Source: Bacillus sp. ISL-34
GTDB lineage: Bacteria > Bacillota > Bacilli > Bacillales > DSM-1321
Direction: 5' to 3'
Assembly (NCBI RefSeq): GCF_018613325.1
Contig: NZ_JAGGQJ010000018.1
Location: 62,001-126,000, forward strand
Length of the DNA: 64,000 nt
The stretch's first letter is position 1, and every line of letters starts with the position of its first letter. The notes below the pieces were generated by a model, which saw nothing but the letters and a program-made list of their open reading frames with translations, made no database searches and had not been told where the DNA came from. Made by a program: the position numbers and the translations under genes. Of this stretch, positions 26,843 to 36,193 are shown piece after piece.

Positions 26843-27627
26843 ATAATTTTGCCGTTTTAGCTAAAAAGGAATTTGTTCAAATGGTACGTGAATTTAAAGT
26901 GATTTGGCTGCCGCTTGTATTTATATTTTTAGGAATAACTCAACCAGTCGTAAGCTATTATTTACCTTCAATTTTGGAAGCACTGGGCGGGGGCCAAGGG
27001 ATCACCATAGATCCAAGCATGGCTGCCCAAAAAGGCGGCGAAGTTCTTGCCAGTACCTTGGGGTCTCAATTCGATCAGCTAGGGGTCATGATCATCATCG
27101 TTTCCATGATGGGAGTCGTACAATCCGATAAAGCAAATGGTATGCTGGCTTTCATTCTTACAAGGCCCGTGACGGTTGGATCTTATATAAGCGGGAAAAT
27201 CATTTCCAATTATCTGTTTGTTGCCTGCAGTGTAGCATTGGGATATTTGGTTTCATATCTATATGTAGTTTTTTTGTTTACGAATGTTGATTTTACGGAT
27301 TTAATAGTGGCTTTGCTGTTCTATCTGTTGTGGATCCTATTTATCGTTTCATTCACGACGATGATCAGCACCATTTTTAATAGTCAGGGTATTATTGCAT
27401 TAATTTCGATAGTATTCCTCCTCGGATGTAGAATCATAGTTGGGTTAAGTCCGGTTATAAACAATGTGAATCCAGCAAGCATGAGTAAACATGCCATGGA
27501 GGTCCTGATTTTAGGCACAGTCAATTCACAGGCGATTTGGGGTGCATTAGCGGCACTTGCGTTGACGGCAGTAACGATATTGGTAACGAACATATGGATT
27601 TCAAAAAAGAAATTCAATAACGAATAA
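26839..27627 (+). CDS. ABC transporter permease (YxlG-like)
   Basis: This 262-residue permease has six hydrophobic segments and an extracytoplasmic loop of about 50 residues after the first helix containing GGGQGITIDPSMAAQKGG. This is the ABC-2 exporter layout, with the conserved block SDKANGMLAFILTRPVTVGSYISGK around residues 95-118. It forms the membrane part for the preceding ATPase and ends the operon. No clear rho-independent terminator is seen immediately downstream, so transcription may run to the hairpin at 27868. Confidence 0.85.
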   Translation: MNNFAVLAKKEFVQMVREFKVIWLPLVFIFLGITQPVVSYYLPSILEALGGGQGITIDPSMAAQKGGEVLASTLGSQFDQLGVMIIIVSMMGVVQSDKANGMLAFILTRPVTVGSYISGKIISNYLFVACSVALGYLVSYLYVVFLFTNVDFTDLIVALLFYLLWILFIVSFTTMISTIFNSQGIIALISIVFLLGCRIIVGLSPVINNVNPASMSKHAMEVLILGTVNSQAIWGALAALALTAVTILVTNIWISKKKFNNE

Positions 27628-27867
27628 GTTGGGGATGAAGGAAAAATATTTCGACGAAATATATAGTTATATCTCCGAAAATAAAAAAATATAGACGAAA
27701 ATCTACAGTTATATCGACTAAGCCCTCTTCAAAAGCACTCTCGAAATGTCATTCATTGGTGTGATTGATGCTTTAAGCACTTTAACGCCAGGTTAGAAAC
27801 CCTTGCTCAATAAGTAATACCCCATTACATTGCCGGATTAGCATGACACCCGATTTTTATCTGAAAT
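27628..27867. other. Non-coding stretch after yxlG-like gene
   Basis: No gene is seen. The first 90 bases repeat TATAGTTATATC and TACAGTTATATCGAC with A-rich spacers; otherwise nothing stands out. Confidence 0.4.
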
Positions 27868-27900
27868 GAAAAAGGACTGATTTTTTTACCAGTCCTTTTT
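27868..27900. terminator. Bidirectional terminator
   Basis: AAAAAGGACTG pairs with CAGTCCTTTTT around a T-rich loop. It lies between the ABC operon and the converging permease. Confidence 0.85.
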
Positions 27901-27966
27901 CAATATGGAATGGAAATTGAAATGCCGTTCCGTGTTTTAGAGTCTACAAACATCGATGTAGATCGA

Positions 27967-29358
27967 TTAAATGAGAAACATCGCGACTATTGTAGTGACT
28001 GCCAAACCAATGGTTACCGGCAGCAGATTCCGGCGGGCAAGTTCAAAGGGACTGACGTTACATATGGCAGCTGCTGGTATCAGTGCCCATGGAATCAGGG
28101 TACCTCCGCCAACCCAAATCGCGGTTATTTGCCCGAGTGCGGTCAAGGTGGCGGTTCCGCTTCCGATTGCCGTGCCAAAAAGTTTGGCGACAGATCCCGC
28201 TAAAGAAATACCTGAGAAGCCCGATCCATCCAAGCCAGTGATGGCACCGATGCCCGTTAATGTGACGGCGGCTATTTCTTTCGTTAAAGGAACGGAGGCC
28301 GCTAAGGCGGCACCGAGGTCATTGACGATGCCGAGGGAAGTTTTTGGTAAGTAGTCACCGATGATCTGATTGAATCCAGAATCACCTAAATAGAAGAATG
28401 CGGCGATCGGAATGACGGGTCCGAATACTTTGAAGCCAAATTGAAAACCCTGAATCAAATAGGCCGTTGATTTTTCAAGTCCTTGCTGTTTATGTGCGAC
28501 AAGGGATAAAATCAGCAAAATGAAAACGGCTGTACCGCCAACCAACGCCGTGGCATCTCCGCCTTGCAACTTTAAAATCGACAATGCCACAACATCCAAC
28601 AGAAAGGCGATCGGAATGAAAACGGCAAAAAACTTCTTTTGTGGCAGTGTAAGCAGATCTTCACTCATTGTTTGATCATGGACGATTCCCTCATTATCCT
28701 CCGCCTTGATTCTTCCAAGCTTCATATCCCGCTTTAAAAGGATAAAGGCTGAGAGTGTGGTGACGACCCCCATTGTAATGACAAGGGGGATGCTTGCAGC
28801 GATGACATCACCGACTGGTATGGAAGCCGCATCACCCGTTAGTTTAGGTGCAGCCTGAATGATGAAATCCCCTGATAATGCTATTCCATGACCAAAAAGG
28901 TTCATCGCCATCGCCACGCCGAGGGCAGGTAAACCAGCTCGTAAAGCAACAGGGAGCAGGACTGCCCCAAGTAAGGCAACGGCAGGTGATGGCCAAAAAA
29001 ACCAGGATATCATCATCATGACGATACCAATTACCCAAAAGGCAAGTGTAGGATTCTTAATGAATTTCGCAAACGGTGCAATCATGACATCATTAATGCC
29101 GGACCTCGTTAAAACCGTGCTCATGGCAACGATGATTGAAATGATTAAAATCGTGGACATTAATTCCGTGATTGCGAAAATGAAGCTGTTGAATATCCCG
29201 CTTATGGAGGATGCCAAACTGCCTGTAGCCACTAAAGCCAAAAGGAAAATTCCAACTATGCAAATGAGGGTAGTATCACTACGTTTTACCATAAACCCGA
29301 TTATCAATGCAATAAATATAACATAAATCCAATGGAGTGCCGTTAATTCCATCTCCAT
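27967..29358 (-). CDS. GntP/CitM-like ion-transporter superfamily permease
   Basis: This 463-residue membrane protein has about twelve hydrophobic segments and a cytoplasmic loop in the middle (RDMKLGRIKAEDNEGIVHD). Features include paired half-repeats with SWFFWPSPAVALLGAVLLP and, near the end, GTATLTALGQITAIWVGGGT, which suit carriers for organic anions such as gluconate, citrate or lactate. I cannot fix the substrate. GAGGGGGA lies six bases before the ATG. It is a single gene and ends close to the shared terminator at 27868. Confidence 0.7.
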   Translation of the reverse strand: MEMELTALHWIYVIFIALIIGFMVKRSDTTLICIVGIFLLALVATGSLASSISGIFNSFIFAITELMSTILIISIIVAMSTVLTRSGINDVMIAPFAKFIKNPTLAFWVIGIVMMMISWFFWPSPAVALLGAVLLPVALRAGLPALGVAMAMNLFGHGIALSGDFIIQAAPKLTGDAASIPVGDVIAASIPLVITMGVVTTLSAFILLKRDMKLGRIKAEDNEGIVHDQTMSEDLLTLPQKKFFAVFIPIAFLLDVVALSILKLQGGDATALVGGTAVFILLILSLVAHKQQGLEKSTAYLIQGFQFGFKVFGPVIPIAAFFYLGDSGFNQIIGDYLPKTSLGIVNDLGAALAASVPLTKEIAAVTLTGIGAITGLDGSGFSGISLAGSVAKLFGTAIGSGTATLTALGQITAIWVGGGTLIPWALIPAAAICNVSPFELARRNLLPVTIGLAVTTIVAMFLI

Positions 29359-29686
29359 GATCCGTCCCCCTCATAAATATGCCTAGTTACAGATTATGAG
29401 GGAGGTATGGGGTGGTGAGTTGTTTCATAAATTTTAAAGGCTTATCTGATTTTGACTTATGATGTAAATATTGAGTTTAAGATGATTTAATTAGATTGAT
29501 TTTAAAGTTGTCAGTTATCAACACGAGAGCATGATGGATGGCAAAGATAATCCCAGGTACAGAAACGAGAACTGATAAAAAAATGCTGAAAAACTAGCTC
29601 CAGCTCTAGAATTGTTGAATTAATAATAGGAAAGTAGAAAATGGGGACCATTATTGCGATATCCCAAAGTGATATCCTCCATTGTT
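29359..29686. other. Gene-poor stretch with a possible YqaE/Pmp3-like remnant
   Basis: No intact gene is present. On the minus strand, between stops at 29593 and 29477, the frame reads FFSIFLSVLVSVPGIIFAIH and on through about ten more hydrophobic residues, which recalls the second helix of the small YqaE/Pmp3 membrane proteins. The upstream half is lost behind stop codons. Confidence 0.35.
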
Positions 29687-29718
29687 AAAAGCCCATCTCT
29701 TAATTGAGAGGAGCTTTT
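29687..29718 (-). terminator. Terminator of small membrane-protein gene
   Basis: AAAAGCCC..CTCTTAATTGAGAG.GAGCTTTT forms an imperfect stem. The minus strand continues with a short T-run. A related hairpin lies near 31223-31255. Confidence 0.65.
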
Positions 29719-29729
29719 AGTTTTCTAAT

Positions 29730-29909
29730 TTACATTTTTGTATTGTTGTTTTTCGATACAAAACAAAATATTGCTATGAATAATAGGATGGCTGGAAAAG
29801 TAAAAAAGCTTCCATTATATTTAATGGAGTGATCAACTTTTAAACCATACAAATAAATAAACAGTATAAAAGAAACAGATGATGCTATAGTACCAGTTAA
29901 TTTTTTCAT
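29730..29909 (-). CDS. Small two-helix membrane protein
   Basis: This 59-residue protein starts MKKLTGTIASSVSFILF. It has two membrane helices (about 4-23 and 34-52) with a short loop KVDHSIKYNG and a polar end KNNNTKM. AAAGGGAG lies seven bases before the ATG. I do not recognise the family. The size, the layout and a neighbouring secreted-peptide pseudogene suggest a possible immunity or accessory peptide, but this is a guess. Confidence 0.6.
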   Translation of the reverse strand: MKKLTGTIASSVSFILFIYLYGLKVDHSIKYNGSFFTFPAILLFIAIFCFVSKNNNTKM

Positions 29910-29998
29910 AAGAATACTCCCTTTGTACCAATTTTTATTTAAGAAAGTGTATATTTGAATTATACAGAATATTCTAGAAAAAGGGGAGGGTGTTAAAA

Positions 29999-30443
29999 AT
30001 GAGAATTAATAACCGAAAGTTTTACTTCCAACTTTTTAGTATTTTGAGTCTGTTTATTTTATTGATTAGTTCTGTGGAATTTATCAAAGGTTTCAGCAGA
30101 ATCTGAAGAAGAGTCTAATGTTGAATTAGAAGGAGCGAATGTAGAATTAACATTGGACACTCCATACAACATAACAAAAGATGATGGGACATTAGTTTTT
30201 TTTGATACAGAGGAAGATTACAGTGCATATTTAAATAATATGAATCAAAATATCGTTTCTAGGTGCGCAACATGTAATAAAACTACAACAACAACAATTA
30301 CTACTAATACAACAAGAGAAAAATGGGTAAACTACCACCCTTTAACAAATGCTTGGGTTAAAGCAAGTTGTTATACTATTTCTGGTTCTTATAGTTATGG
30401 TGGGTTTAATGTGGGTGTTAGCCTATCACATAAATTTCCTCAA
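29999..30443 (+). pseudogene. Frameshifted and truncated secreted peptide gene
   Basis: A strong AAGGGGAGGG site leads to an ATG and a signal-peptide-like start (MRINNRKFYFQLFSI, then a hydrophobic core) that ends at a TGA near 30105. One base out of frame the sequence continues as KVSAESEEESNVELEGAN, which supplies the missing cleavage region (VSA). A mature part follows with CATCNK, a Thr-rich stretch and SGSYSYGGFNVGVSLSH. After about 30443 the sequence changes in character and no longer looks like the same protein. So the gene has a one-base frameshift and has lost its C-terminus. The mature part resembles small secreted or bacteriocin-like proteins of bacilli, without a named match. Confidence 0.6.
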
Positions 30444-30790
30444 ACATGGCGCAAGCTGTTTCCTTATCAATTGCTTAGATACGGACTTATCAGAACCTTT
30501 AAATCCGTCCGTTTAATTTTCTCTTTCTCCGGGATAAGAGGTCTCATGTCCCCTTCTATACACATCAAATACTTTCCTGTGCCACTTCACCATAATATCC
30601 CCCATCGGCTGTAGTTGTAAGTGGATTACTTTCTGCTGTTAGTCTTCTATTTAAAAGCTACTTAAAGCAACATGGCTCCTAGCTGAACGTATGAAAGAGC
30701 CGTACTAGTTTTAATGCAGTGGCAAAAGGTAGATTTTACCACTATCTATAAAAACAGCAAAATCTAAATCAAGGTGGAAGTAGGGATAAA
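30444..30790. other. Foreign insertion-like sequence, no intact gene
   Basis: This stretch interrupts the secreted-peptide gene. The minus strand has GGGGGATATTATGG, giving a 26-codon ORF (MVKWHRKVFDVYRRGHETSY..) that stops early, and no longer frame. It may be the end of an insertion sequence or intron, but no terminal repeats were found. Confidence 0.35.
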
Positions 30791-31182
30791 ATGAAATCCA
30801 GGGTTACATATGATGAAGAGGTAGAGTTAGCATATTTATATACTTTACCCTCATCAGTAAAGTATAAGATAGCGTCTACTATTGAATTAGAAGTAAATGA
30901 ATATTTAGAGTTAGATATTGTTGAAGATGGTAGAATAGTAGGGATAGAGTTTTTTGGCCCAATAACATCAAAGTTGTCTAAAATAGCTGGAAGCAGGAAA
31001 ATTTATAAGAAAAATGGAGAGAAATTTTCATTCCGCTTAACTGAAAAGGATATTAAAATTAAGTTTAGCTTAAAGGAATTGACTTTTGTTTTGCGGACAA
31101 AGATTATCAAGAATTTGTGGGTATTGATGTAGTTGATATAAAGAAGTACAATGAGGAATCTTTGAAATTCATTACAGAATAA
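30791..31182 (+). pseudogene. DUF2283-domain protein, frameshifted near the C-terminus
   Basis: The ORF from 30791 gives MKSRVTYDEEVELAYLYTLP and later LDIVEDGRIVGIEFFGP, the signature of the short DUF2283 family. At about 31083 the frame breaks: the annotated frame runs into nonsense and stops at 31132. The next frame instead gives FCFADKDYQEFVGIDVVDIK and ends in KFITE at 31182. The combined 130-residue protein would be the original. A GGTGG/GTAGGG site precedes the ATG. Its function is unknown. Because it follows a broken secreted-peptide gene, an immunity role is possible but unproven. Confidence 0.6.
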
Positions 31183-31383
31183 TTCTAAAAGACAATAAAT
31201 ATTGAAGCTTAATTCTGATAGAAAAAGTCCTTTTCTTAATTGAGAGGGGCTATTTTCATTTTTTAAGGTAAATCAAATTATAGGCAAACCCATGGGAAAA
31301 TTTAAGGCTTATCTTCTTTATTTTCAACAATACTTCAAGTATTCTTAACTTGAATAGCAACTACTGTAAATGAGGGATAAGCC

Positions 31384-32448
31384 GTGAAGCAAATATATAG
31401 TGATGTCATACAATTTCGGGGTACACATTATGAGTTTGGATACATGCAAGGAGAGGAATTAAAAGATTCACTAACAGTAAATAATCGTGAAGATCAGTGG
31501 AAGATCAGGCAGCCTCGGTTTACGGTTGAAGAAGAAGAGGTCAATAAAGCAATTACACAATTCGCCCCTGGCGTTTGGGAAGAATTACTGGGGTTGCAAG
31601 AAGCGCTGAAATGGCCAATTGACCGCGTGCTGCAAGAGTTCGGTGGATACCGATTGGATTATGTTCGGTCAGGCTGCTCCATCTTGACAGGAGATGATTA
31701 TCTCATTCGCAATTATGATTACCACCCAAAGACCTATGAAGGACGCTATGTCTTATTCCAGCCAACCGATCAAGGGTATTCAAGCATCGGCCCGAGTCAG
31801 CGAGGGACTGGCCGAATGGATGGAATGAATGAAAAAGGTTTGGTGATAGGCTATAATTTCATGAATCGCAAGAACCCTGGTGATGGTTTCATTTGCTGCA
31901 TGATTGGCAGACTGATTGTTGAATCTTGTGCGAACGTTCAGGAAGCGGTAGCGATGTTGAAGGAAATCCCGCATCGTCATTCCTTCACTTACGTCGTCTA
32001 TGATAAAAGCGGAAGTACCTATATCGTTGAAACCTCTCCGAGAAATGTAGAGGTGCGCAGGTCAAATGCCTGTACCAATCACTTTGAAATCATGAAAAAT
32101 GAAAATCGTAACCATCTTATCGATTCGAAACGCCGATTGGAAATCATTCAAGATCATGAAGGGAGACTTTCATCTGCCTACGATGCTTATAGGTTGTTTA
32201 ATGATACCAATCAAGGAGTCTTCTCGGATTTATATAGCAGCTGGGCGGGAACGATTCATACATCCGCTTATTTACCTAAGGAGATGAAGGCTTGGATTGC
32301 CTTGGGAGGGAACCAGGAGCCGACTTCAATAGATTTTGCGAAATGGCTCGAAGGGGAAGATGTTGAGTTAGAACGAATCAACGGTGTAATTGATACGGAT
32401 ATTCCATTCGTGCATATGGATGAGGGAGCGAATTGGTTTCGGAATTGA
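31384..32448 (+). CDS. C45-family peptidase / acyltransferase-like Ntn hydrolase
   Basis: This 354-residue protein is related to acyl-CoA:6-aminopenicillanate acyltransferase and choloylglycine-type Ntn hydrolases. The putative nucleophile is Cys98 in SGCSILTGDDYLIRNYDYH, where the following NYDYH is the usual partner motif. GTGRMDGMNEKGLVIGYNFM is a second conserved block. In many family members the chain is cut autocatalytically before the nucleophile cysteine. The natural substrate in bacilli is unknown; amide hydrolysis is likely. The start is GTG with a GAGGGATAA site. It stands alone with its own terminator. Confidence 0.8.
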   Translation: MKQIYSDVIQFRGTHYEFGYMQGEELKDSLTVNNREDQWKIRQPRFTVEEEEVNKAITQFAPGVWEELLGLQEALKWPIDRVLQEFGGYRLDYVRSGCSILTGDDYLIRNYDYHPKTYEGRYVLFQPTDQGYSSIGPSQRGTGRMDGMNEKGLVIGYNFMNRKNPGDGFICCMIGRLIVESCANVQEAVAMLKEIPHRHSFTYVVYDKSGSTYIVETSPRNVEVRRSNACTNHFEIMKNENRNHLIDSKRRLEIIQDHEGRLSSAYDAYRLFNDTNQGVFSDLYSSWAGTIHTSAYLPKEMKAWIALGGNQEPTSIDFAKWLEGEDVELERINGVIDTDIPFVHMDEGANWFRN

Positions 32449-32485
32449 ACGTCTTTAAGTAATTATGTACCTTACGTTGTTATCA

Positions 32486-32510
32486 GGCCCAATCCTTGGA
32501 TTGGGCTTTT
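32486..32510 (+). terminator. Terminator of the C45-family gene
   Basis: GGCCCAATCC pairs with GGATTGGGCT and is followed by TTTT. Confidence 0.85.
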
Positions 32511-32657
32511 GTTGTTCTATTTTTAGGCAAACCTGGTATTATTTATTAGTGGATCTGCCAGTAATATAATATGATAGAGTAACAGATTTTGGATGGTGGA
32601 CAAGAGGCTGGAAGTCTGTTTTTGTCATACTTGTACAATGAATAAGGGGATGAGCGA

Positions 32658-32948
32658 ATGTTTTCTACAGCTATTGGTTGGTTTCGGTTCATTACAATAA
32701 TTGAGGGAATCTCATATGTTTTATTGCTTGCCATTGGTATGCCCATTAAGTACATATTGGATATTGGGGAAGCAACACTCATTTTAGGCAGCATCCATGG
32801 TTTCTTATTTGTCGTATTTGGGCTTTTATTACTTTATGTGAGCATCATATCAAAATGGTCCTTTTTAAAAATGGCGATGATTTTCATCGTTTCATTCATC
32901 CCATTTGGTAATTTTGTAATCGATCGCAGGCTACTGAAGCAAAGTTAA
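32658..32948 (+). CDS. DUF3817 small membrane protein
   Basis: This 96-residue protein has three hydrophobic helices. FRFITIIEGISYVLLL at the start and GSIHGFLFVVFGLLLLY in the middle are the hallmarks of DUF3817 (YdzA-like) proteins, whose conserved polar residues Glu and His lie inside the membrane. The function is unknown. The ATG has an AAGGGGATGAGC site. It is a single gene with a strong terminator immediately after. Confidence 0.8.
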   Translation: MFSTAIGWFRFITIIEGISYVLLLAIGMPIKYILDIGEATLILGSIHGFLFVVFGLLLLYVSIISKWSFLKMAMIFIVSFIPFGNFVIDRRLLKQS

Positions 32949-32977
32949 ATACTTTTACTTTTAAAAAATCCATAAAA

Positions 32978-33013
32978 AAACGTCTTCCTATTTAAATGGA
33001 AGGCGTTTTTTTT
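32978..33013. terminator. Terminator after DUF3817 gene
   Basis: AAACG.CTTCC pairs with GGAAG.CGTTT and is followed by eight T residues. Confidence 0.9.
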
Positions 33014-33027
33014 ATGGATTTAAGCTT

Positions 33028-33057
33028 GCTGTAAGGTTGGCACAAAGATGCTGTAAG
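33028..33057 (+). promoter_or_regulatory. Direct repeat upstream of Yxd/Bce-type ABC operon
   Basis: TGCTGTAAG occurs at 33028-33036 and 33049-33057, exactly 21 bases (two helical turns) apart, 50-80 bases before the ABC ATPase gene. This is the spacing expected for a dimer of an OmpR-type response regulator. Confidence 0.45.
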
Positions 33058-33106
33058 AATGAGCATGTAAAGTATAAGTATCAACAATACTGAAGAGGTG
33101 AAACAA

Positions 33107-33874
33107 ATGGAACCATTATTAAAAGTGGAAAATATAAAAAAAACATATGGTAAATCAAGCGCTGCCTACACAGCGTTGGAAAATATATCTTTTGACATTC
33201 ATGAAGGGGAGTTTGTGGGGATCATGGGACCTTCTGGAGCGGGGAAATCGACATTGCTCAATATGTTAGCAACCATCGATTCGCCGACTGAAGGGAAAAT
33301 TTTCATGAATGATACGAGCATTCACGATATGAAAGGGGCTGACTTAACGGATTTCAGACGTGATAATCTTGGTTTCATCTTCCAGGATTACAATTTGCTA
33401 GACTCATTGACTGTAAAGGAAAATATATTATTACCACTGGCGATTGCGAAAATTCCAGCGAAAGAAATTACTAACTTGGTGAATCGTATTGCTAAAGTAT
33501 TTGGGATTGAAGGTTTATTAGCTAAATATCCATATCAAATCTCCGGTGGGCAAAAGCAAAGAACAGCTGCAGCCAGAGCGCTTGTGACAGAGCCTGCATT
33601 GATCCTGGCTGATGAGCCAACAGGTGCACTTGATTCAAAATCAGCAACAGGTCTGCTGGAAAGCTTAAGTGAACTAAATGAAAAAAATAATTCAACCATC
33701 ATGTTGGTGACACATGATGCATATGCCGCAAGCTTCTGCCGGCGGATCATTTTCATCAAGGATGGTACGCTTTCAACAGAAATTTATCGTCGTGGCCAAT
33801 CACGTAAAGCTTTCTTCCAAGAAATTATGGATGTCCTTGCAGCAATTGGAGGTGAGGTAGATGACGTTATTTAG
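33107..33874 (+). CDS. yxdL: Bce/Yxd-type peptide antibiotic ABC ATPase
   Basis: This 255-residue ATPase has Walker [10 protein letters not shown] (about 42-50), Q-loop FIFQDYNLL, signature ISGGQKQR, Walker [14 protein letters not shown] and switch His VTHDAYAA. The [11 protein letters not shown] form is characteristic of the MacB/LolD/BceA group. ATG 33107 is preferred (AGAGGTG six bases ahead) over the GTG at 33098. It overlaps the permease gene by 14 bases. The following permease and YxeA protein identify the module as YxdLM-YxeA-like, which in B. subtilis is induced by the cationic peptide LL-37. Confidence 0.82.
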   Translation: MEPLLKVENIKKTYGKSSAAYTALENISFDIHEGEFVGIMGPSGAGKSTLLNMLATIDSPTEGKIFMNDTSIHDMKGADLTDFRRDNLGFIFQDYNLLDSLTVKENILLPLAIAKIPAKEITNLVNRIAKVFGIEGLLAKYPYQISGGQKQRTAAARALVTEPALILADEPTGALDSKSATGLLESLSELNEKNNSTIMLVTHDAYAASFCRRIIFIKDGTLSTEIYRRGQSRKAFFQEIMDVLAAIGGEVDDVI

Positions 33875-35780
33875 TCTGGCGAGAAAAAATATTGTCCGAA
33901 ATCTCTCCCAATATTTTTTATATATCGCATCCATGGTATTTAGCATTATCATCTACTTCACATTTGTGACATTAAAATATAGCGACACAGTTGCAGAACA
34001 AACGGCTTCATCACAGAAATTAGATTCATTGATGAGTGGTGCGGCAGTCATCCTGATTTTCTTCGTTGCCATTTTTATTGCCTATTCCAATTCATTCTTT
34101 ATGAAAAAGCGTAAAAAAGAAGTGGCATTATATGCATTGCTTGGCGTACGTAATCGTCAAATTGGTTTTATGCTCTTCTTTGAAAACCTATTGCTAGGTT
34201 TGGTTTCATTAGTTGTGGGGATTTTACTTGGATTCCTTTGTTCAAAAGGGTTCATGACGATTTTGATCTATTTAATGGGCTATGATGTCATAGCACCATT
34301 TACATTTTCGGGATCTGCAGCTTTGAACACCTCTATCGTATTTCTTATTATTTTCTTGGTGACATCATTCCAGGGCTATCGTTTGATTTATCAATTTAAA
34401 CTAATTGATCTCTTCCATGCATCGAAAAAGGGGGAAGCAGCTCCGAAGCCATCGATGATTGTAGCCTTTCTGGGAATTTTCCTGATTGTCATGGGTTATT
34501 GGTTGGCGATGCAAGATCTTTTTACTTCTAAAGTGTGGGAAAAAGTCGGCTTTTTGATGACGGCACTCATTATTTTGACAACTGTTATTGCCGGTACCTT
34601 TTTATTGTTTCATAGCGTGACAGGCTTTGTGTTAGCCGTGATTAAGAAAAATGAAAAATGGCTATGGAAAGGCCTGCATCTGATGACGATCTCGCAACTG
34701 CTATATCGCATTCGGGGGAATGCACGAACATTGACCGTAATTGCGGTGTTAAGTGCTACAACGGTAACGGCTGGAGGTGCGGTTTATGGTCTTTATTACA
34801 ACGCCAATGACCAAGTCATGACCGTTGATCCTAATACCTTCATGTATCAGCAAACGGATGCAAAAAGCGATCATCAAGTCAGCGCCGTATTGCCAGATAC
34901 AAAGTATGATGAAAATGTCGAAGCACTATCCCTCACATTCAATACGAAAGAATTGAACAAGGGATCGGCATTCGATAGCTCGGATAAAAGGATTTACACG
35001 ATAATCGATGATAGAACATATAACAAATTAGCAGAAGTACAAGGCAAGGAAGCACTGCATGTGAATAATGGCAAAGCAGTCATTTTAGATATTGGATATG
35101 ACAAAAGATTCTCACCCGAATACAAGAACAAGACCATCAGGACAGAAAACAACACGGCAATCACATTCCAAAGCTTTAAAACACAAACAGTTTTAAATGC
35201 CAAAACAGCAGGCATAGCAGTGGTCGTATCGAATGATCAATTTAAATCATTGCAAAAAGAAGGGGAAGCCCTAAACTATCGCGTCATCGGTGTTGATCAA
35301 GCTTCCACGGATTTATCGGGGGAAATTGCAAAACTAGTGCCTGAAGAAGCGCTATTTTCCAGTGCCCCTCAAGATTTCCAAACAAGCATCGAAGGTGTAG
35401 GCTCATTGCTCTTTATCGGAAGTTTTCTTGGTCTGGTGTTTTTAGCGGCAACAGGCAGTATCATTTACTTTAAAGTACTGACGGAAGCAGAGGAAGATAA
35501 ATCACAATACAATATGCTTCATAAAATGGGCGTTAACGCAAAAGAAATGCGGAAATCCATTGCATCACAAGTGCTTGTAATCTTTTTCGTTCCACTGGCA
35601 GTGGGGCTATTGCACAGTGCGGTTGCTTTAAAAGCCTTCTCGGGCTTATTGATGATGGACCTGGCAAAACCTGTGTTGATCTGGATGATCGCTTATACGA
35701 TTATTTACGGTCTGTATTATATCTTAGCGGTAGCTTCCTACAATCGGATTATCACACAAAATAATAAAACAGAAGGATGA
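33861..35780 (+). CDS. yxdM: Bce/Yxd-type ABC permease with large extracellular domain
   Basis: This 639-residue FtsX-like permease has ten membrane helices. They are arranged as one N-terminal helix, three plus two more, a pair around 230-300, a long extracellular domain (about 310-510) between helices seven and eight, and three C-terminal helices. This is the BceB/YxdM pattern, in which the external domain recognises antimicrobial peptides and also talks to the partner histidine kinase. GGAGGTGAGG precedes the ATG. The stop overlaps the next gene. Confidence 0.85.
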   Translation: MTLFSLARKNIVRNLSQYFLYIASMVFSIIIYFTFVTLKYSDTVAEQTASSQKLDSLMSGAAVILIFFVAIFIAYSNSFFMKKRKKEVALYALLGVRNRQIGFMLFFENLLLGLVSLVVGILLGFLCSKGFMTILIYLMGYDVIAPFTFSGSAALNTSIVFLIIFLVTSFQGYRLIYQFKLIDLFHASKKGEAAPKPSMIVAFLGIFLIVMGYWLAMQDLFTSKVWEKVGFLMTALIILTTVIAGTFLLFHSVTGFVLAVIKKNEKWLWKGLHLMTISQLLYRIRGNARTLTVIAVLSATTVTAGGAVYGLYYNANDQVMTVDPNTFMYQQTDAKSDHQVSAVLPDTKYDENVEALSLTFNTKELNKGSAFDSSDKRIYTIIDDRTYNKLAEVQGKEALHVNNGKAVILDIGYDKRFSPEYKNKTIRTENNTAITFQSFKTQTVLNAKTAGIAVVVSNDQFKSLQKEGEALNYRVIGVDQASTDLSGEIAKLVPEEALFSSAPQDFQTSIEGVGSLLFIGSFLGLVFLAATGSIIYFKVLTEAEEDKSQYNMLHKMGVNAKEMRKSIASQVLVIFFVPLAVGLLHSAVALKAFSGLLMMDLAKPVLIWMIAYTIIYGLYYILAVASYNRIITQNNKTEG

Positions 35781-35785
35781 TCGAG

Positions 35786-36139
35786 ATGAAGAAATTTATT
35801 ATGGTGGTCGGCACTTTGTTTATACTGGGAGCGGCAGGAGTCTTCGCGCTTACTAAAATGGACTTTAACCGCATGAATGCCGACAATTATTATTTGCAAA
35901 TTACAGAGGATGGTGTACAACATGAAACCAAACTTGATGATGGTTCAGTGATGACTTACTATTCTTATAAACTGGACGCCAAAAATGCAGATGGTGAAAC
36001 GATACCACTTGAATTCACGGCACAAAAAAATCTTCGAAAAGATGCTTACTTAAAGATGTACGTGAAAAATGGTGATGAGGTTTCGTCATATGATGAAGTG
36101 AAATTTGAGGATATTCCAAAAAAGGCACAAACAAAATAA
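35786..36139 (+). CDS. yxeA: YxeA-family protein
   Basis: This 117-residue protein has an N-terminal membrane anchor or signal (about 1-20) and an extracytoplasmic domain with NADNYYLQITEDGVQHE and SYKLDAKNADGETIPLEF. This is the pattern of the small YxeA family that accompanies YxdLM. The family adopts an OB-like fold, and its role in peptide resistance is not settled. The ATG at 35786 has GAAGGA nine bases upstream; an earlier ATG overlaps the permease stop. A terminator follows directly. Confidence 0.82.
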   Translation: MKKFIMVVGTLFILGAAGVFALTKMDFNRMNADNYYLQITEDGVQHETKLDDGSVMTYYSYKLDAKNADGETIPLEFTAQKNLRKDAYLKMYVKNGDEVSSYDEVKFEDIPKKAQTK

Positions 36140-36144
36140 ATGAA

Positions 36145-36182
36145 AAAAGGGCTGTCTGTAAATTATGGACAGCCCTTTTTCT
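36145..36182. terminator. Bidirectional terminator between yxeA and sensor kinase
   Basis: AAAAGGGCTGTC pairs with GACAGCCCTTTT, with T- and A-rich flanks. Confidence 0.9.
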
Positions 36183-36193
36183 GTAAAAGATAA

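Noticed and set aside
30615..30790. Possible group II intron end, because GAGCCGTAC near 30704 recalls domain V
   Set aside because: The rest of the domain V hairpin does not fit on either strand, and no intron protein is present.
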